DNA of 64,000 bases from Actinoplanes xinjiangensis (GCF_003148685.1 NZ_QGGR01000008.1:124001-188000); one strand, 5' to 3'. Positions 32,656-42,272 are shown, counted from the first letter of the stretch. A program made the numbers and translations. The notes: generated by a model from the letters alone, not told the origin.

Positions 32656-33318
32656 CTATCGGCCCGGGACGACCAGGCCGGTCTCGTAGGCCAGGACGGC
32701 GGCCTGGGTACGGTCGCGGAGGTTCAGTTTCATCAGGATGCGGCTCACGTGGGTCTTGACGGTCTGCTCGGCCACGCCCAGGTGCACGGCGATCTCCGCG
32801 TTCGACATGCCCCGCGCGACCAGCTCCAGAACCCTGATCTCCTGATTGGTCAGTGCCGCCAGGCGACCGGACGGCGCCGCGAGCGGAACCGCCCGGCGCG
32901 ACAGGTCCGCCATCAGCCGGCTCGTCACCGACGGGGCCAGCACGGCGCCGCCGGACATCGTGGTCCGGACGGCGTCCGCGAGCTGGTGCGCCGACGAGTC
33001 CTTGAGCAGGAATCCCTTCGCCCCGGCACGGATCGCCTCGTGCACGTACTCGTCCTCGTCGAAGGTGGTCAGCACCAGCACCCGGGTGGCGGGCGCGTGT
33101 GCCAGGATCCGCCGGGTCGCCTCCAGGCCGTCGAGCACCGGCATCCGCACGTCCATCAGGACCACGTCCGGGTGCAGGTCGCGGGCCTGCCGGACGGCCT
33201 GTTCCCCGTCGGCGGCCTCCCCGACGACGTCGATGTCGGGCTGCACCCCGAGCAGGACGGCGAAGCTCTCCCGCAGCATCCGCTGGTCGTCGACGACCAG
33301 CACCCGGATCGCGCTCAC
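32656..33318 (-). CDS. NarL/LuxR-type response regulator
   Basis: The product is 220 residues. The receiver domain has VDDQRML, the phosphoacceptor Asp near residue 53 in VLMDVRMP, and a Lys in GAKGFLLKD. The LuxR helix-turn-helix is in LVARGMSNAEIAVHLGVAEQ and TVKTHVSRILMKL. Its GTG overlaps the kinase stop (GTGA), so it is made with the kinase encoded directly upstream. Target genes are unknown. Confidence 0.95.
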   Translation of the reverse strand: MSAIRVLVVDDQRMLRESFAVLLGVQPDIDVVGEAADGEQAVRQARDLHPDVVLMDVRMPVLDGLEATRRILAHAPATRVLVLTTFDEDEYVHEAIRAGAKGFLLKDSSAHQLADAVRTTMSGGAVLAPSVTSRLMADLSRRAVPLAAPSGRLAALTNQEIRVLELVARGMSNAEIAVHLGVAEQTVKTHVSRILMKLNLRDRTQAAVLAYETGLVVPGR

Positions 33319-34544
33319 CCCGGCCCCACGGCCAGCGACATGGTCACCTCATACCAGCCGTCGGCCCGGTGCCCGGCCCGCAAGCTCGCGCCGAGGACCG
33401 CCGCGCGTTCCCGCATGCCGGTCAGCCCGTGGCCGGCACCCGCCAGGACCGGACGGCCGGCGTGCGGGCTGTTGGAGACCCGCAGATCAAGAGCGTCCCG
33501 GCCGTACGACACGACGACCTCGACGTCAGCGCCGGGCGCGTGCCGGATCACATTGCTCAGGGCCTCCTGGAGGACCCGGTAGGCGATCAGCTCGACCTGC
33601 TCCGGCAGCACCCGCACGTCGCCCCGGACCTCGGTGTGCAGGGTGAGCCCCGCGCTGCGGCAGTTGTCGAGAAGAGCCTCGAGATCGGCCAGGGTCGGTT
33701 GTGGCTCGTACCGGATGGCGTCCTGATCGGACCTCAGCATGCCGAGAATCTGCCGCATCTCGGTCATCGCGGCCAGCGCATTGGTCCGGATCGAGGCGAA
33801 ACTCTCGGTCGCGGCCGCGTCGAGGCCGGGTGCCCGGAAGGGCGCCGCCTCGGCCTGCACCGCGATCACCGACATGTGGTGGGCGACCACGTCGTGCAGC
33901 TCCCGGGCGATCCGGGTGCGTTCCTCCAGGGCGGTCCGCTGGAGGCGTTCCTGCTCGGTGAGGCCGACCTGGTGGCGCAGTTCGCGGCGCACGTCGCGCA
34001 GCCAGCGGGCGATCGCGACGCCGGCCAGCCCGGCGGCGTGGAAGCCGGAGAGCACCAGCCCGTTGTTGATCTGCGCCCGCCCGGTGAAGACCGCCTCCGC
34101 GATCACGGCGACCGCCCCGGTGAGCAGCCACTGGGTCAGGTAGACCGGTGGCGGCACCTGGTAGGCGACGACCAGCCCGACGAACAGCTGCGCGACGATC
34201 CCGGCGGGGCTCCACGGCCAGAACGCCGCACCGGCGCCGGGTTCGGCCGACGAGCCCAGCAGGATCAGGTACGGCAGGGCGGTCAGCAGCGACAGCCACC
34301 ACGCGGCGATCGGCCGGTGGATGACCAGGACCACCGGGACCGCCTGCACCACCGCCACCGCGGCGAGGGCCGGCAGGCTCCGCGGCAGGGTGTCGACGAG
34401 CACCCCGATCCCGACGGCCACGGTGTACAGAGCGAGCAGCGACACCCCGATCAGCCGCAGGCCCCGCCGCAATGTGGGCCGGGCCGCGGCAACGCGCACC
34501 GGGCGCGCGGACAGGTCGACGAGCCTGTGGAGAGAGGGCGCCAC
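33315..34544 (-). CDS. NarL-type sensor histidine kinase
   Basis: About 409 residues. Around five membrane helices occupy residues 25-165, with no large extracellular sensor. HisKA_3 follows with TRIARELHDVVAHHMSVIAV (His near residue 218). The ATPase domain shows EALSNVIRHAPG and GAGHGLTGMRERAAVLG. Start at the GTG 34544, 28 bases after the methyltransferase stop; an earlier start would overlap that gene. It phosphorylates the downstream regulator. The stimulus, probably sensed in or near the membrane, is unknown. Confidence 0.92.
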   Translation of the reverse strand: MAPSLHRLVDLSARPVRVAAARPTLRRGLRLIGVSLLALYTVAVGIGVLVDTLPRSLPALAAVAVVQAVPVVLVIHRPIAAWWLSLLTALPYLILLGSSAEPGAGAAFWPWSPAGIVAQLFVGLVVAYQVPPPVYLTQWLLTGAVAVIAEAVFTGRAQINNGLVLSGFHAAGLAGVAIARWLRDVRRELRHQVGLTEQERLQRTALEERTRIARELHDVVAHHMSVIAVQAEAAPFRAPGLDAAATESFASIRTNALAAMTEMRQILGMLRSDQDAIRYEPQPTLADLEALLDNCRSAGLTLHTEVRGDVRVLPEQVELIAYRVLQEALSNVIRHAPGADVEVVVSYGRDALDLRVSNSPHAGRPVLAGAGHGLTGMRERAAVLGASLRAGHRADGWYEVTMSLAVGPG

Positions 34545-34572
34545 CCGCCCATGTAACCACCCGGGCACGAAC

Positions 34573-35271
34573 TCACGGCATCCGGAAGAACAGCATCGGG
34601 TCGTCACGGCCGTCGTGGACCGGGGTCAGCAGACCGAGCCGCTCCTTCACGTCCCTGAGCCGCCGGTTGACCGCCGGGGCGGCGCGGCGCGACGCGGTGA
34701 AGTGCCCGGTGCCGTGGGCGGCCAGCCAGTTCAGCAGCACCCGGCCCTCGCTGACCGGCCACGGCCGGCGCCCGTGGAAGACGTCGTGGACGCTGACCGT
34801 GGTCCCGGGCCGGACGGTCGGGAACAGATCGCGGACGAACCAGCGGGCGAACGACGCGGTGTGCGCGGCGTCGATGTACAGGTGATCGATGTGGTGCCGG
34901 TGGTCGTGCAGCGTGCGGCGGGCGTCGCCGGGGATGAACGTCCACCGCCCGTCGGCGAGGTCGGCGGGCACGTTGGTGCGGGCGTCACCGATCAGGTCGT
35001 GGGTGACGAGTGCGCCGGCCCCGTTGTCGCGCAGCGCCCGCAGGATCCACGTGGTGGACCAGCCGTGCAGCGATCCGATCTCGACGACGGTCGCCGGGCG
35101 CCCGGCGCGGATCAGCAGGTAGGTGATCTCGGCTTCGAGGTCGTCCAGCTGGGTTCTCATCGTGGGCGACGTGGTGCGTAGTTCGCGCTGTTCCTTCCGT
35201 ACCGTGCGGAGGTCGTCCTGATATTCGGCATACAGATCGCAGACGTGTCGTGCGGTCAGTTCCTCGGCCAT
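34573..35271 (-). CDS. Class I SAM-dependent methyltransferase (Methyltransf_24-like)
   Basis: About 232 residues. The SAM-binding motif is VVEIGSLHGWSTTWILRAL near residue 75. HDLIGDARTN and LYIDAAHTASFARWF match the Methyltransf_24 group, often found in O-methyltransferases of natural product or polysaccharide pathways. A basic N-terminal helix precedes it. Start at MAEELT; no strong ribosome site. It lies upstream of the two-component genes on the same strand, with 28 bases between. Substrate unknown. Confidence 0.82.
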   Translation of the reverse strand: MAEELTARHVCDLYAEYQDDLRTVRKEQRELRTTSPTMRTQLDDLEAEITYLLIRAGRPATVVEIGSLHGWSTTWILRALRDNGAGALVTHDLIGDARTNVPADLADGRWTFIPGDARRTLHDHRHHIDHLYIDAAHTASFARWFVRDLFPTVRPGTTVSVHDVFHGRRPWPVSEGRVLLNWLAAHGTGHFTASRRAAPAVNRRLRDVKERLGLLTPVHDGRDDPMLFFRMP

Positions 35272-35386
35272 GGCGACGAATGTAGGAAGCGCCGGACCGG
35301 GTGTCGTCACTCACGAGTACTACGCGATCAGTAGCTCCCGGGAGGGACGACGGCACCCCGTCACGTGTCTATCGTCGACGTGTCGA

Positions 35387-37624
35387 TCAGGGCAGGCAGG
35401 CGACCGTACGGTGCCCGCCGTCCTCCTCCACCACGCCGTGGGTGATGCCGGTGAAGCCGGGCCACCGGTGCGCGAGGATCTGCTCGTGCCGCAGGAACCG
35501 CACGATCGACGCGCTGATGCGCTCGCCGGGGACCAACAGCGGAATCCCCGGCGGGTACGGCGTGAGCAGCACCGCCGTGGTGCGGCCGGCCAGCTTCTCC
35601 ACCGGCACGTGCTCGACCCGTCCGGCCGCCATGGCGGTCCACGCGTCGGCGGGCAGCGTCACCTGCTCGACCGGCTCGGTGTAGATCGCCGTGGTCAACT
35701 CGGCGAGGTCGGCGTCGCGGTAGGTGGTGTGCAGGGCCTGGCAGAGATCCCGCAGGCCGAGCCCGGCGTAGGCGGGGTGGGCTGCGGCGAACGCCGGCAT
35801 CAGCCGTTCGATCGCGGCGTTGCCGTCGTAGGCGCTCTTGAACCGGTGCAGTTCGGCGACCAGCGAGTTCCACCGGCCCTTGGTGATGCCGATGGTGAAG
35901 AGCACGAACAGCGAGTACAGGCCGGTCTTCTCCACGACCACCCCGTGCTCGGCGAGGTAACGGGCCAGCACCACCCCTGGGATGCTCGGTGCGCCGGGCA
36001 CGCTGAACTCGCCGTGCACGGTCAGGCCGGGTGTGGTGAGGGTGACCTTGATCGGGTCGAGCATGGTGAACCCGTCGTCGACCCGGTCGAAACCGTGCCA
36101 GGTGGCGCCGGCGGTCAGCTCCCACTCGGGGCGGTCGGGCAGCCCGGTCCGGGGCGGGGTGTCCGGGCCCCACACGCCGAACCACCAGTCCCCCGACCCG
36201 GCGTACTCCGCGCCGACCCGGATGATGGTGCGCCGGAACTCCATCGCCTCGGTGATGGTCTCCTCCACCAGGGCGGGACCCCGCTTGCCGGCCATCATCT
36301 CGGCGGACACGTCGCAGCTGGCGATGATCGCGTACTGGGGGCTGGTGGAGGTGTGCATGCGGTACGCCTGGGCGAACACCCGCTCGTCGAAGTGACCCGT
36401 CGCGGTGTCCTGGACCAGGATCTGCGAAGCCTGCGACAGGCCGGCGAGCATCTTGTGGGTGGACTGGGTGGCGTAGACGACGGTCCGGGCGGTGCGGTCC
36501 CGGTGGTTGGCGACGCCGTGCATGCCCTCGTACAGCGGGTGGAAGCCGGCGTGCGGCAGCCACGCCTCGTCGAAGTGGACCGCGTCGACGACCCCGTCGA
36601 GGCTCTGCTTCAGCTCGTCGGCGCGGTAGATGATCCCGTCGTAGGTCGACTGGGTGAGCGTCAGCAGGCGGATCGGCCTGCTCTTGTCGGTGATCAGCGC
36701 GCTGGCCTCGATCTTCTCCTGCAACGCCGCCGCGGTGAACTCGCTCCGCGGGATGGGCCCGATGACACCGGCCTTGTTGCGGGTCGGCATCAGATAGATC
36801 GGTACGGCCCCGGTCAGGATGATCGCGTGCAGGACCGACTTGTGGCAGTTGCGGTCCACCGCCACGATGTCGCCCGGCCCGACCAGCGAGTTCCACACGA
36901 TCTTGTTGGAGGTGGAGGTGCCGTTGGTGACGAAGAACAGGTGGTCGGCGCGGAACGTCCGGGCCGCGATCCGTTCGCTGTCGGCGATCGGGCCGGTGTG
37001 GTCGAGCAGCTGCCCCAGGTCCTCCACGGCGTTGCACACGTCGGCGCGCAGCAGGTTCTCGCCGAAGAACTCGTGGAACTGGGTGCCGACCGGGCTCTTG
37101 AGGAACGCGGTGCCGCCGGAGTGGCCGGGGCAGTGCCAGGAGTAGGCGCCGTCGTTCGCGTACCGCATCAGCGCGGCGAAGAACGGCGGAGCCAGCCGGC
37201 TCAGGTAGTGGGTCACCTCCCGGTGGATCTTGCGGGCCAGGAAGTCGGGGGTGTCCTCGTACGCGTTGACGACACCGTCGATCCGCGCCAGCACCGGCTG
37301 CGGGATCAGCCGGGCCGTCAGCTGCTCACCGAAGAGCAGGATCGGGACCCGGTCGTTGTGGCCCCGGACGGCCAGCACGAACCCGGCTGCCGCGGCGACG
37401 GCCGCGGGATCGTGGGGTTCCTCCAGGTGCAGCGTGTAGACGACGGCCGAACTCGACCGGGCCACCTGCGCCAGCATCCCCCGGCGGTCGGTGTCGCGGC
37501 CGCCGTCGCCCAGCCGTCTGACCTCCAGCCCGGCCCGCACGAGGGCGGCCTCGAGCATCTCCAGTGGCCGGCGGGCTCCGGCCGGGCCCTCCGCTGGGGT
37601 GACGATCGTGACCGGGAACGACAC
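35387..37624 (-). CDS. Orn/Lys/Arg decarboxylase (large PLP enzyme)
   Basis: The product is 745 residues, the length of biodegradative arginine or lysine decarboxylases. A wing/receiver-like N-terminal domain of about 130 residues precedes the core. YSWHCPGHSGGTAFLKSPVG and FFVTNGTSTSNKIVWNS are diagnostic; FDEAWLPHAGFHP is the Asp/His site, and the PLP Lys is in YATQSTHKMLAGLS near residue 389. The C-terminal domain carries LTPYPPGIPLLVPGERI. It would decarboxylate ornithine, lysine or arginine to the polyamine or diamine. The GTG at 37624 has GAGAGGA upstream. The preferred amino acid cannot be told by eye. Confidence 0.93.
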   Translation of the reverse strand: MSFPVTIVTPAEGPAGARRPLEMLEAALVRAGLEVRRLGDGGRDTDRRGMLAQVARSSSAVVYTLHLEEPHDPAAVAAAAGFVLAVRGHNDRVPILLFGEQLTARLIPQPVLARIDGVVNAYEDTPDFLARKIHREVTHYLSRLAPPFFAALMRYANDGAYSWHCPGHSGGTAFLKSPVGTQFHEFFGENLLRADVCNAVEDLGQLLDHTGPIADSERIAARTFRADHLFFVTNGTSTSNKIVWNSLVGPGDIVAVDRNCHKSVLHAIILTGAVPIYLMPTRNKAGVIGPIPRSEFTAAALQEKIEASALITDKSRPIRLLTLTQSTYDGIIYRADELKQSLDGVVDAVHFDEAWLPHAGFHPLYEGMHGVANHRDRTARTVVYATQSTHKMLAGLSQASQILVQDTATGHFDERVFAQAYRMHTSTSPQYAIIASCDVSAEMMAGKRGPALVEETITEAMEFRRTIIRVGAEYAGSGDWWFGVWGPDTPPRTGLPDRPEWELTAGATWHGFDRVDDGFTMLDPIKVTLTTPGLTVHGEFSVPGAPSIPGVVLARYLAEHGVVVEKTGLYSLFVLFTIGITKGRWNSLVAELHRFKSAYDGNAAIERLMPAFAAAHPAYAGLGLRDLCQALHTTYRDADLAELTTAIYTEPVEQVTLPADAWTAMAAGRVEHVPVEKLAGRTTAVLLTPYPPGIPLLVPGERISASIVRFLRHEQILAHRWPGFTGITHGVVEEDGGHRTVACLP

Positions 37625-37727
37625 CGTTGCACGTCCTCTCGCCGGTGGGGTCGCCGTGACCCTAGCCAGCCCGTACCGGCCCCGACCCGGAAATCCATGG
37701 GAACCACTCCGCCGGCGGACCCGGGGC

Positions 37728-38333
37728 TCAGCCGAGCGGGGCCCGCACCCCGCCCGACAGCGGTGAGTCGTGCAGTTCGAGGGTGACCAGTACGGCCTCC
37801 TTCGGGACGTCGAAGACGAGCTTGCCGGTGGCCGTCTCGCCGGGGCCGATTCGGCGCACGAAGGCCTCGACGCCACGGTTGGCGTACAGGCCGGCCAGTT
37901 CGTCGCTGCCGTACTCGGCGCCGGCCGCGTCGTACGCCTTCTGGGCCTGGCCGACGAAGTACTTCGCGCCGTCACCGACGTTGCGCACGGTCAGGCCGAC
38001 CACGCAGAACTTCCCGTCCGCGGTGGTCTTGAGGCGTTCCAGGACGACGGTCGTGCGGGAGCAGTCGACCCGGGTGACGGCGAACTCGAACTTCCCGTCG
38101 CGCACCGCCTCACCGGGGGCCGGGCCCGCCGGGACGACCGCCACCGGCGGCCCGGCGACGGCGGTCGTGCCCGCGGCCGGCAGTCCACGGCTGTACCGTT
38201 CGGCGACGATCCCCGCGGCGAACAGGACGACCATCGCCCCGGCCGAGATCAGCACCGCCAGCGACACCTTCACCGGTGAGATGCGCCTGACGGCCCGGAC
38301 GGGGCGGCGTCGCCGAGGAGGGTCGTGCGTCAT
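37728..38333 (-). CDS. Membrane-anchored DUF4352-type protein
   Basis: The product is 201 residues. A basic N-terminus (RRRRPVRAVRR) leads into one membrane helix (VSLAVLISAGAMVVLFAAG), then an immunoglobulin-like domain of the DUF4352 type: CVVGLTVRNVGDGAKYFVG, then TGKLVFDVPKEAVLVTLEL near the end. Such domains face the outside of the cell. Function unknown. It follows the decarboxylase gene in the map but is probably its own unit. Confidence 0.82.
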   Translation of the reverse strand: MTHDPPRRRRPVRAVRRISPVKVSLAVLISAGAMVVLFAAGIVAERYSRGLPAAGTTAVAGPPVAVVPAGPAPGEAVRDGKFEFAVTRVDCSRTTVVLERLKTTADGKFCVVGLTVRNVGDGAKYFVGQAQKAYDAAGAEYGSDELAGLYANRGVEAFVRRIGPGETATGKLVFDVPKEAVLVTLELHDSPLSGGVRAPLG

Positions 38334-38453
38334 CTGACCACTCCCAGGAGGCCGGCCGGGTTCACTCCCTCACTGTCTGCTACCGGGCGACACTTAACCA
38401 GTAATCCGGCATGATCAGCACTATTCTTCGCCCGAAAGGACAACCAGGACTAT

Positions 38454-38876
38454 TCAGCCGCCTCCGCAGTCGCCGAGCGTGGCCGGCCCGGTCGCGGCGG
38501 GGCACGTGCGGTAGCCCCACTCCTCGGTGCTGAATCGGTCCCGCGTGCGGTCATCGAAGATCTCCAGGCCGGGCTTCCCGGGTACGGCCCGCAGGTAGGT
38601 CACCACGCGGGCGCCCTCATCGGTCATCCCGACGACGACCAGTTCCGCGCCGCCGCCGCTACGCATCGCGGCGACCAGGCACTGTTCCGCCGCGGTGACC
38701 GGGGCGGCGCCGATCGCGGCCTGCTCCACCGTGCCGCAGCCGGGCAGTGCGGCCCGGCCGGTGAACGCCGCCGGCGTATGGTCGCGGCCCCAGACGTAGA
38801 GCCCGACCGCGAGGACGGCCAGCGCCGCCACCAGAGGCCGCCCGTATCGGCGCACCCCACCGCCACTGCCGCTCAT
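38454..38876 (-). CDS. Single-pass membrane hypothetical protein
   Basis: The product is 140 residues. One membrane helix (PLVAALAVLAVGLYVWG) near residue 13 is followed by an external domain with four Cys (GCGTVEQ, AEQCLVAAM, YRTCPAAT, GDCGGG). AELVVVGMTDEGARVVTYLR looks like paired strands. I recognise no family. The Cys pairs suggest disulfides outside the membrane. Confidence 0.6.
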   Translation of the reverse strand: MSGSGGGVRRYGRPLVAALAVLAVGLYVWGRDHTPAAFTGRAALPGCGTVEQAAIGAAPVTAAEQCLVAAMRSGGGAELVVVGMTDEGARVVTYLRAVPGKPGLEIFDDRTRDRFSTEEWGYRTCPAATGPATLGDCGGG

Positions 38877-39029
38877 CAGTTCCTCCCGTAGGGCGGATCC
38901 CCCGCACGGCCGGAGCCGTGCCCGGCGGCACCACGCGCCGGCGGGTGCCGCCGGATTCAGGGTGCCGCCCCGCCGGTCGTCACCGCCACCCCGGTGACCG
39001 CCGGATCCCGGCCCGCAGGGGCGACGACG

Positions 39030-40127
39030 TCAGGAGAGGAGGCTTCCGTACGGGCCGGCCAGGATCGCGTTCTTCTGCGCCTGACTGAAGTGGGTGTTCG
39101 GATAGGAGTAGAACGACGCGGACATCGGGGTGCCGTCGGTCGACGTGGAGTCGGGCAGTCCGAAGGCGTGGCCGAGTTCATGGACCATGCCGCCGTACCA
39201 GCGGTTCATCGGCCCGTTGACGCCGGCCGCACCGTCCGCGTCGTGTCCACTGAGCACCACCCAGCCGGGGCTGGCACCGCCGCCGGACTGATTCGTCTCC
39301 TCGGCGCTGATCAGGCCCACGCACAGCCATCGACTGTCCGGGTTGCGGATGCCGAAGCGGCGCATCAGCTCCTGATGCATGTTGCTGACCACGCACCAGT
39401 AACGGTCGCCGGTGCAGTTGTTGGTGATGTACCAGTTCCGGTCGTGCTCGCCGGCGACCACCTCGACCACGGTGTTGTTGAGCGTGAACGTCCGCCCGAG
39501 TTCCTGCCGGTAGTAGCTCTGCGCCTCGCGCATGACCGCGGCGATGCCGTCGGGGTAGCGCTGGTCGTGGGCGACGTCGGTGGGTTTGAGCCAGAAGACC
39601 CGGACGGTCTTCGGGGCCGCACTGCCGGAGGGGCCCGGCGTGGGACTACTGGGGACCGGTCCGCTGGGCGCCGGACTGCTCGGAGTGGGACTGCTCGGGG
39701 TGACGCCGCCGGTGCAGGCGACGCCGTTGAGGGTGAACGCCGTGGGCGCCGGGTTGGCGCCGGTCCACGAGCCGTTGAAGCCGAACGAGACGCTGCCACC
39801 GGTGGCGAGCGTCCCGTTCCAGGCGGTGTTGACGGCGGTCACCGCCGTGCCGCTCTGGGTCACGGTGGCGCTCCACGCCTGGGTGACGGTCTGCCCGGCG
39901 CCGTAGGACCAGCGCAGGGTCCAGCCGCTGACCGGGTCGCCGAGATTGGTCACGGCGACACCGGCGCCGAAACCGCCCTGCCACTGTGAACTGATCGTGT
40001 AGGACACCTGGCAGCCGGCCGCCGCCGCGCCGGCCTCCTGTGCCGCGACGACCGTCGTGGCAGCGAGGACGGCCACGCCGGCAACCGCCAGCAGGCTACC
40101 GGTCCGTCGAGCATGTGATCGAGGCAT
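39030..40127 (-). CDS. Secreted CBM2-metallopeptidase
   Basis: The product is 365 residues. A signal peptide (RRTGSLLAVAGVAVLAATT) is followed by a CBM2 cellulose-binding domain, about residues 34-135 (CQVSYTISSQWQGGFGAGV; GWTLRWSYGAGQTVTQAW; paired terminal Cys). A Pro/Ser linker leads to a catalytic domain with HELGHAFGLPDSTS near residue 313, a metzincin-like zinc motif. NTHFSQAQKNAILAG ends the chain. A peptidase held on cellulose may act on proteins at plant walls or on partner enzymes. A perfect LacI-type palindrome lies between it and the divergent mannanase gene. No ribosome site is evident. Confidence 0.82.
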   Translation of the reverse strand: MPRSHARRTGSLLAVAGVAVLAATTVVAAQEAGAAAAGCQVSYTISSQWQGGFGAGVAVTNLGDPVSGWTLRWSYGAGQTVTQAWSATVTQSGTAVTAVNTAWNGTLATGGSVSFGFNGSWTGANPAPTAFTLNGVACTGGVTPSSPTPSSPAPSGPVPSSPTPGPSGSAAPKTVRVFWLKPTDVAHDQRYPDGIAAVMREAQSYYRQELGRTFTLNNTVVEVVAGEHDRNWYITNNCTGDRYWCVVSNMHQELMRRFGIRNPDSRWLCVGLISAEETNQSGGGASPGWVVLSGHDADGAAGVNGPMNRWYGGMVHELGHAFGLPDSTSTDGTPMSASFYSYPNTHFSQAQKNAILAGPYGSLLS

Positions 40128-40143
40128 GTCAATCAAGATGCGC

Positions 40144-40161
40144 GCCGAAAACGTTTTCGGC
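40144..40161. promoter_or_regulatory. LacI-family operator (perfect 18-base palindrome) in divergent promoter
   Basis: GCCGAAAACGTTTTCGGC is a perfect palindrome with the AAAACGTTTT core seen in LacI-family operators for sugar genes. It is 17 bases from the metallopeptidase start and 118 from the mannanase start, so a single regulator could govern both. The regulator gene is not in the window. Confidence 0.75.
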
Positions 40162-40278
40162 AAGCACGCGCAACCCCTTACATAAATGCCTTGAATTTCT
40201 TCCCGTACGGGCGTTGACCGGCTCTCCACAGGGCCTTACCGTGACATCGGCCACAGTCGATACAGGTTGGAGTCCCCC

Positions 40279-42249
40279 ATGCGGAGCCGCATCGTCGTTC
40301 TGCTGGCCGCGCTGGTCGCCGCCCTGGCCGCGATCGCACCGGCCACGGCGGCGCCACCACCGGACGGGTTCGTCGTCCGGGACGGCCACTGGCTGACCCT
40401 GGACGGCAGTACGTTCCGCTTCGGCGGGACCAACAACTACTACCTGTTCTACAAGAGCCGGGCGATGGTCGACGACGTGTTCGCCGATGCGCGGGCCGCC
40501 GACTTCACGGTGATGCGCACCTGGGCGTTCGGCCTGATCGGCAACGCCGACGGCAGCAACTCGGTGGCCCCCGCCCCCGACGGGGTGTACTTCCAGTACT
40601 GGGACGGCGAGAAGCCCGCCTTCAACGACGGCCCGAACGGCCTGGAACGCCTCGACTACGTCATCGACTCGGCGCGGCGGCACGGCCAGAAACTGGTGCT
40701 GCCGCTGACCAACAACTGGTCCGACTTCGGCGGCATCGATCAATACGTACGGTGGCGCGGCGGCGTACACCACGACGAGTTCTACACCGACCCGGTGATC
40801 CGGGGCTGGTACCGGGACTGGATCGACCACGTGCTGAACCGGACCAACACGATCACCGGGGTCAAGTACAAGGACGACCCGACGATCATGACGTGGGAGC
40901 TGGGCAACGAGCCCCGCTGCAAGGGCTCGGGCGTCTACCCGCAGAGCTCCGCCTGCACCACCGCCACGCTCACCGGATGGGCCGACGAGATGTCCCGGCA
41001 CATCAAGTCGGTGGACTCGAGACACCTGGTCAGCGTAGGTGACGAGGGCTTCTTCTGTGACGGGCCGGACGCACCGGACTGGATCGACAACTGCGGTGAG
41101 GGCGTCGACAGCATCGCCCTGGCCGGGCTGCCGGCCATCGACGTGATGTCGTACCACCTCTACCCGGACGGCTGGGGTGACCGCACCGCCCAGTGGGGTG
41201 CCGACTACATCACCCGGCACAACAAGGCGGCGAGGAGACTGGGCAAGGCGGTGATGCTGGGTGAGTTCGGGTGGCGGAACAAGAACACGCGTAACCCCGT
41301 CTACCAGCAATGGCTGAACGCGTTCACCCGTACCGGAGGAAATGGTTTCCTGTATTGGATCCTCTCCGGATCCCAGGACGACGGGACGCTGTATCCGGAC
41401 TATGACGGCTTCACCGTCTACTGCCCGAGCCCGGTGTGCACCACCATCACCAACGCGAGCAACGAGATCGCGTCCGGACAGCGGTCCCTGCCGCCGGTGG
41501 CCGACCACGACACCGCGGTGACCGCGTTCGACACCGCCGTGACGCTGCAGCCGACCGCCAACGACATCGGCTACCGCAGCCGGATCCAGCCGGCCACCGT
41601 CGACCTCGATCCGGTCGCGGCGGGGCGGCAGCGCACGCTAACCGTCGCCGGCGGCGTCTTCACGGTGACCGCCGCGGGAGCCCTGACCTTCACTCCCACC
41701 AACGGATCCACCGGCCGCGCCACCCTCTCCTACACGGTCCGCGACCAGGCCGGGCGACTGTCGAACCCGGCGACCGTGACGGTCACCGTGAAACCGGACC
41801 CGGCGGCGGTCGCGGTGCTCGCCTCGTTCGAGACCGGCACCGAGGGCTGGGCATCGGCCTCGTGGCAGACCAACGGCGGCACCGTCGAACAGACCACCGG
41901 ATTCGCCACGCACGGCTCGCACGGCCTGCGGGTCGACGCGGCGGACGGCGGCTGGTTCGGTGTCACCTTCACCGAGCCGATCGACCTGTCCACCCGCAGT
42001 GCCCTCAAGTACGACCTGCGCACCGCGGCGACGGCCGGCACCAACGCGGCGATCGCGGTGCAGACCGGTTCCGGCCTCGCCTGGTGCCAGTCCAACTTCA
42101 CCTGGATCAACCAGGACACCACCACCACGGCCACCATCGACCTGCTGTCGGCGATGTCCTGCGACAGCACCGCCCTGGCCGACGTCCGGATCCTGTGGAT
42201 CTACGTCAACCCGGGCACCGTCGACATCGACAACGTCCGCGCCGAGTAG
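40279..42249 (+). CDS. Secreted GH5 mannan endo-1,4-beta-mannosidase with Ig-like and carbohydrate-binding domains
   Basis: The product is 656 residues with a GGAG before the ATG. A signal peptide ends near APATAA. The catalytic domain covers about residues 28-400: FRFGGTNNYYLFY, MRTWAFG, acid/base Glu in TWELGNEPRC near 210, nucleophile Glu in GEFGWRN near 328. This is the GH5_7-like pattern of beta-mannanases. An Ig/cadherin-like module follows (PPVADHDTAVTAF; LTFTPTNGSTGRATLSYTV), then a jelly-roll CBM (SFETGTEGWASASWQTNGG; VDIDNVRAE) of the mannan-binding type. It degrades mannan or glucomannan outside the cell. Control through the upstream palindrome is likely. Confidence 0.88.
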   Translation: MRSRIVVLLAALVAALAAIAPATAAPPPDGFVVRDGHWLTLDGSTFRFGGTNNYYLFYKSRAMVDDVFADARAADFTVMRTWAFGLIGNADGSNSVAPAPDGVYFQYWDGEKPAFNDGPNGLERLDYVIDSARRHGQKLVLPLTNNWSDFGGIDQYVRWRGGVHHDEFYTDPVIRGWYRDWIDHVLNRTNTITGVKYKDDPTIMTWELGNEPRCKGSGVYPQSSACTTATLTGWADEMSRHIKSVDSRHLVSVGDEGFFCDGPDAPDWIDNCGEGVDSIALAGLPAIDVMSYHLYPDGWGDRTAQWGADYITRHNKAARRLGKAVMLGEFGWRNKNTRNPVYQQWLNAFTRTGGNGFLYWILSGSQDDGTLYPDYDGFTVYCPSPVCTTITNASNEIASGQRSLPPVADHDTAVTAFDTAVTLQPTANDIGYRSRIQPATVDLDPVAAGRQRTLTVAGGVFTVTAAGALTFTPTNGSTGRATLSYTVRDQAGRLSNPATVTVTVKPDPAAVAVLASFETGTEGWASASWQTNGGTVEQTTGFATHGSHGLRVDAADGGWFGVTFTEPIDLSTRSALKYDLRTAATAGTNAAIAVQTGSGLAWCQSNFTWINQDTTTTATIDLLSAMSCDSTALADVRILWIYVNPGTVDIDNVRAE

Positions 42250-42272
42250 CCCTCGGGGCGGGGTGACGGACC

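Noticed and set aside
35270..37786. Long plus-strand open frame opposite the decarboxylase
   Set aside because: Antisense shadow; the minus strand holds all PLP-enzyme motifs.
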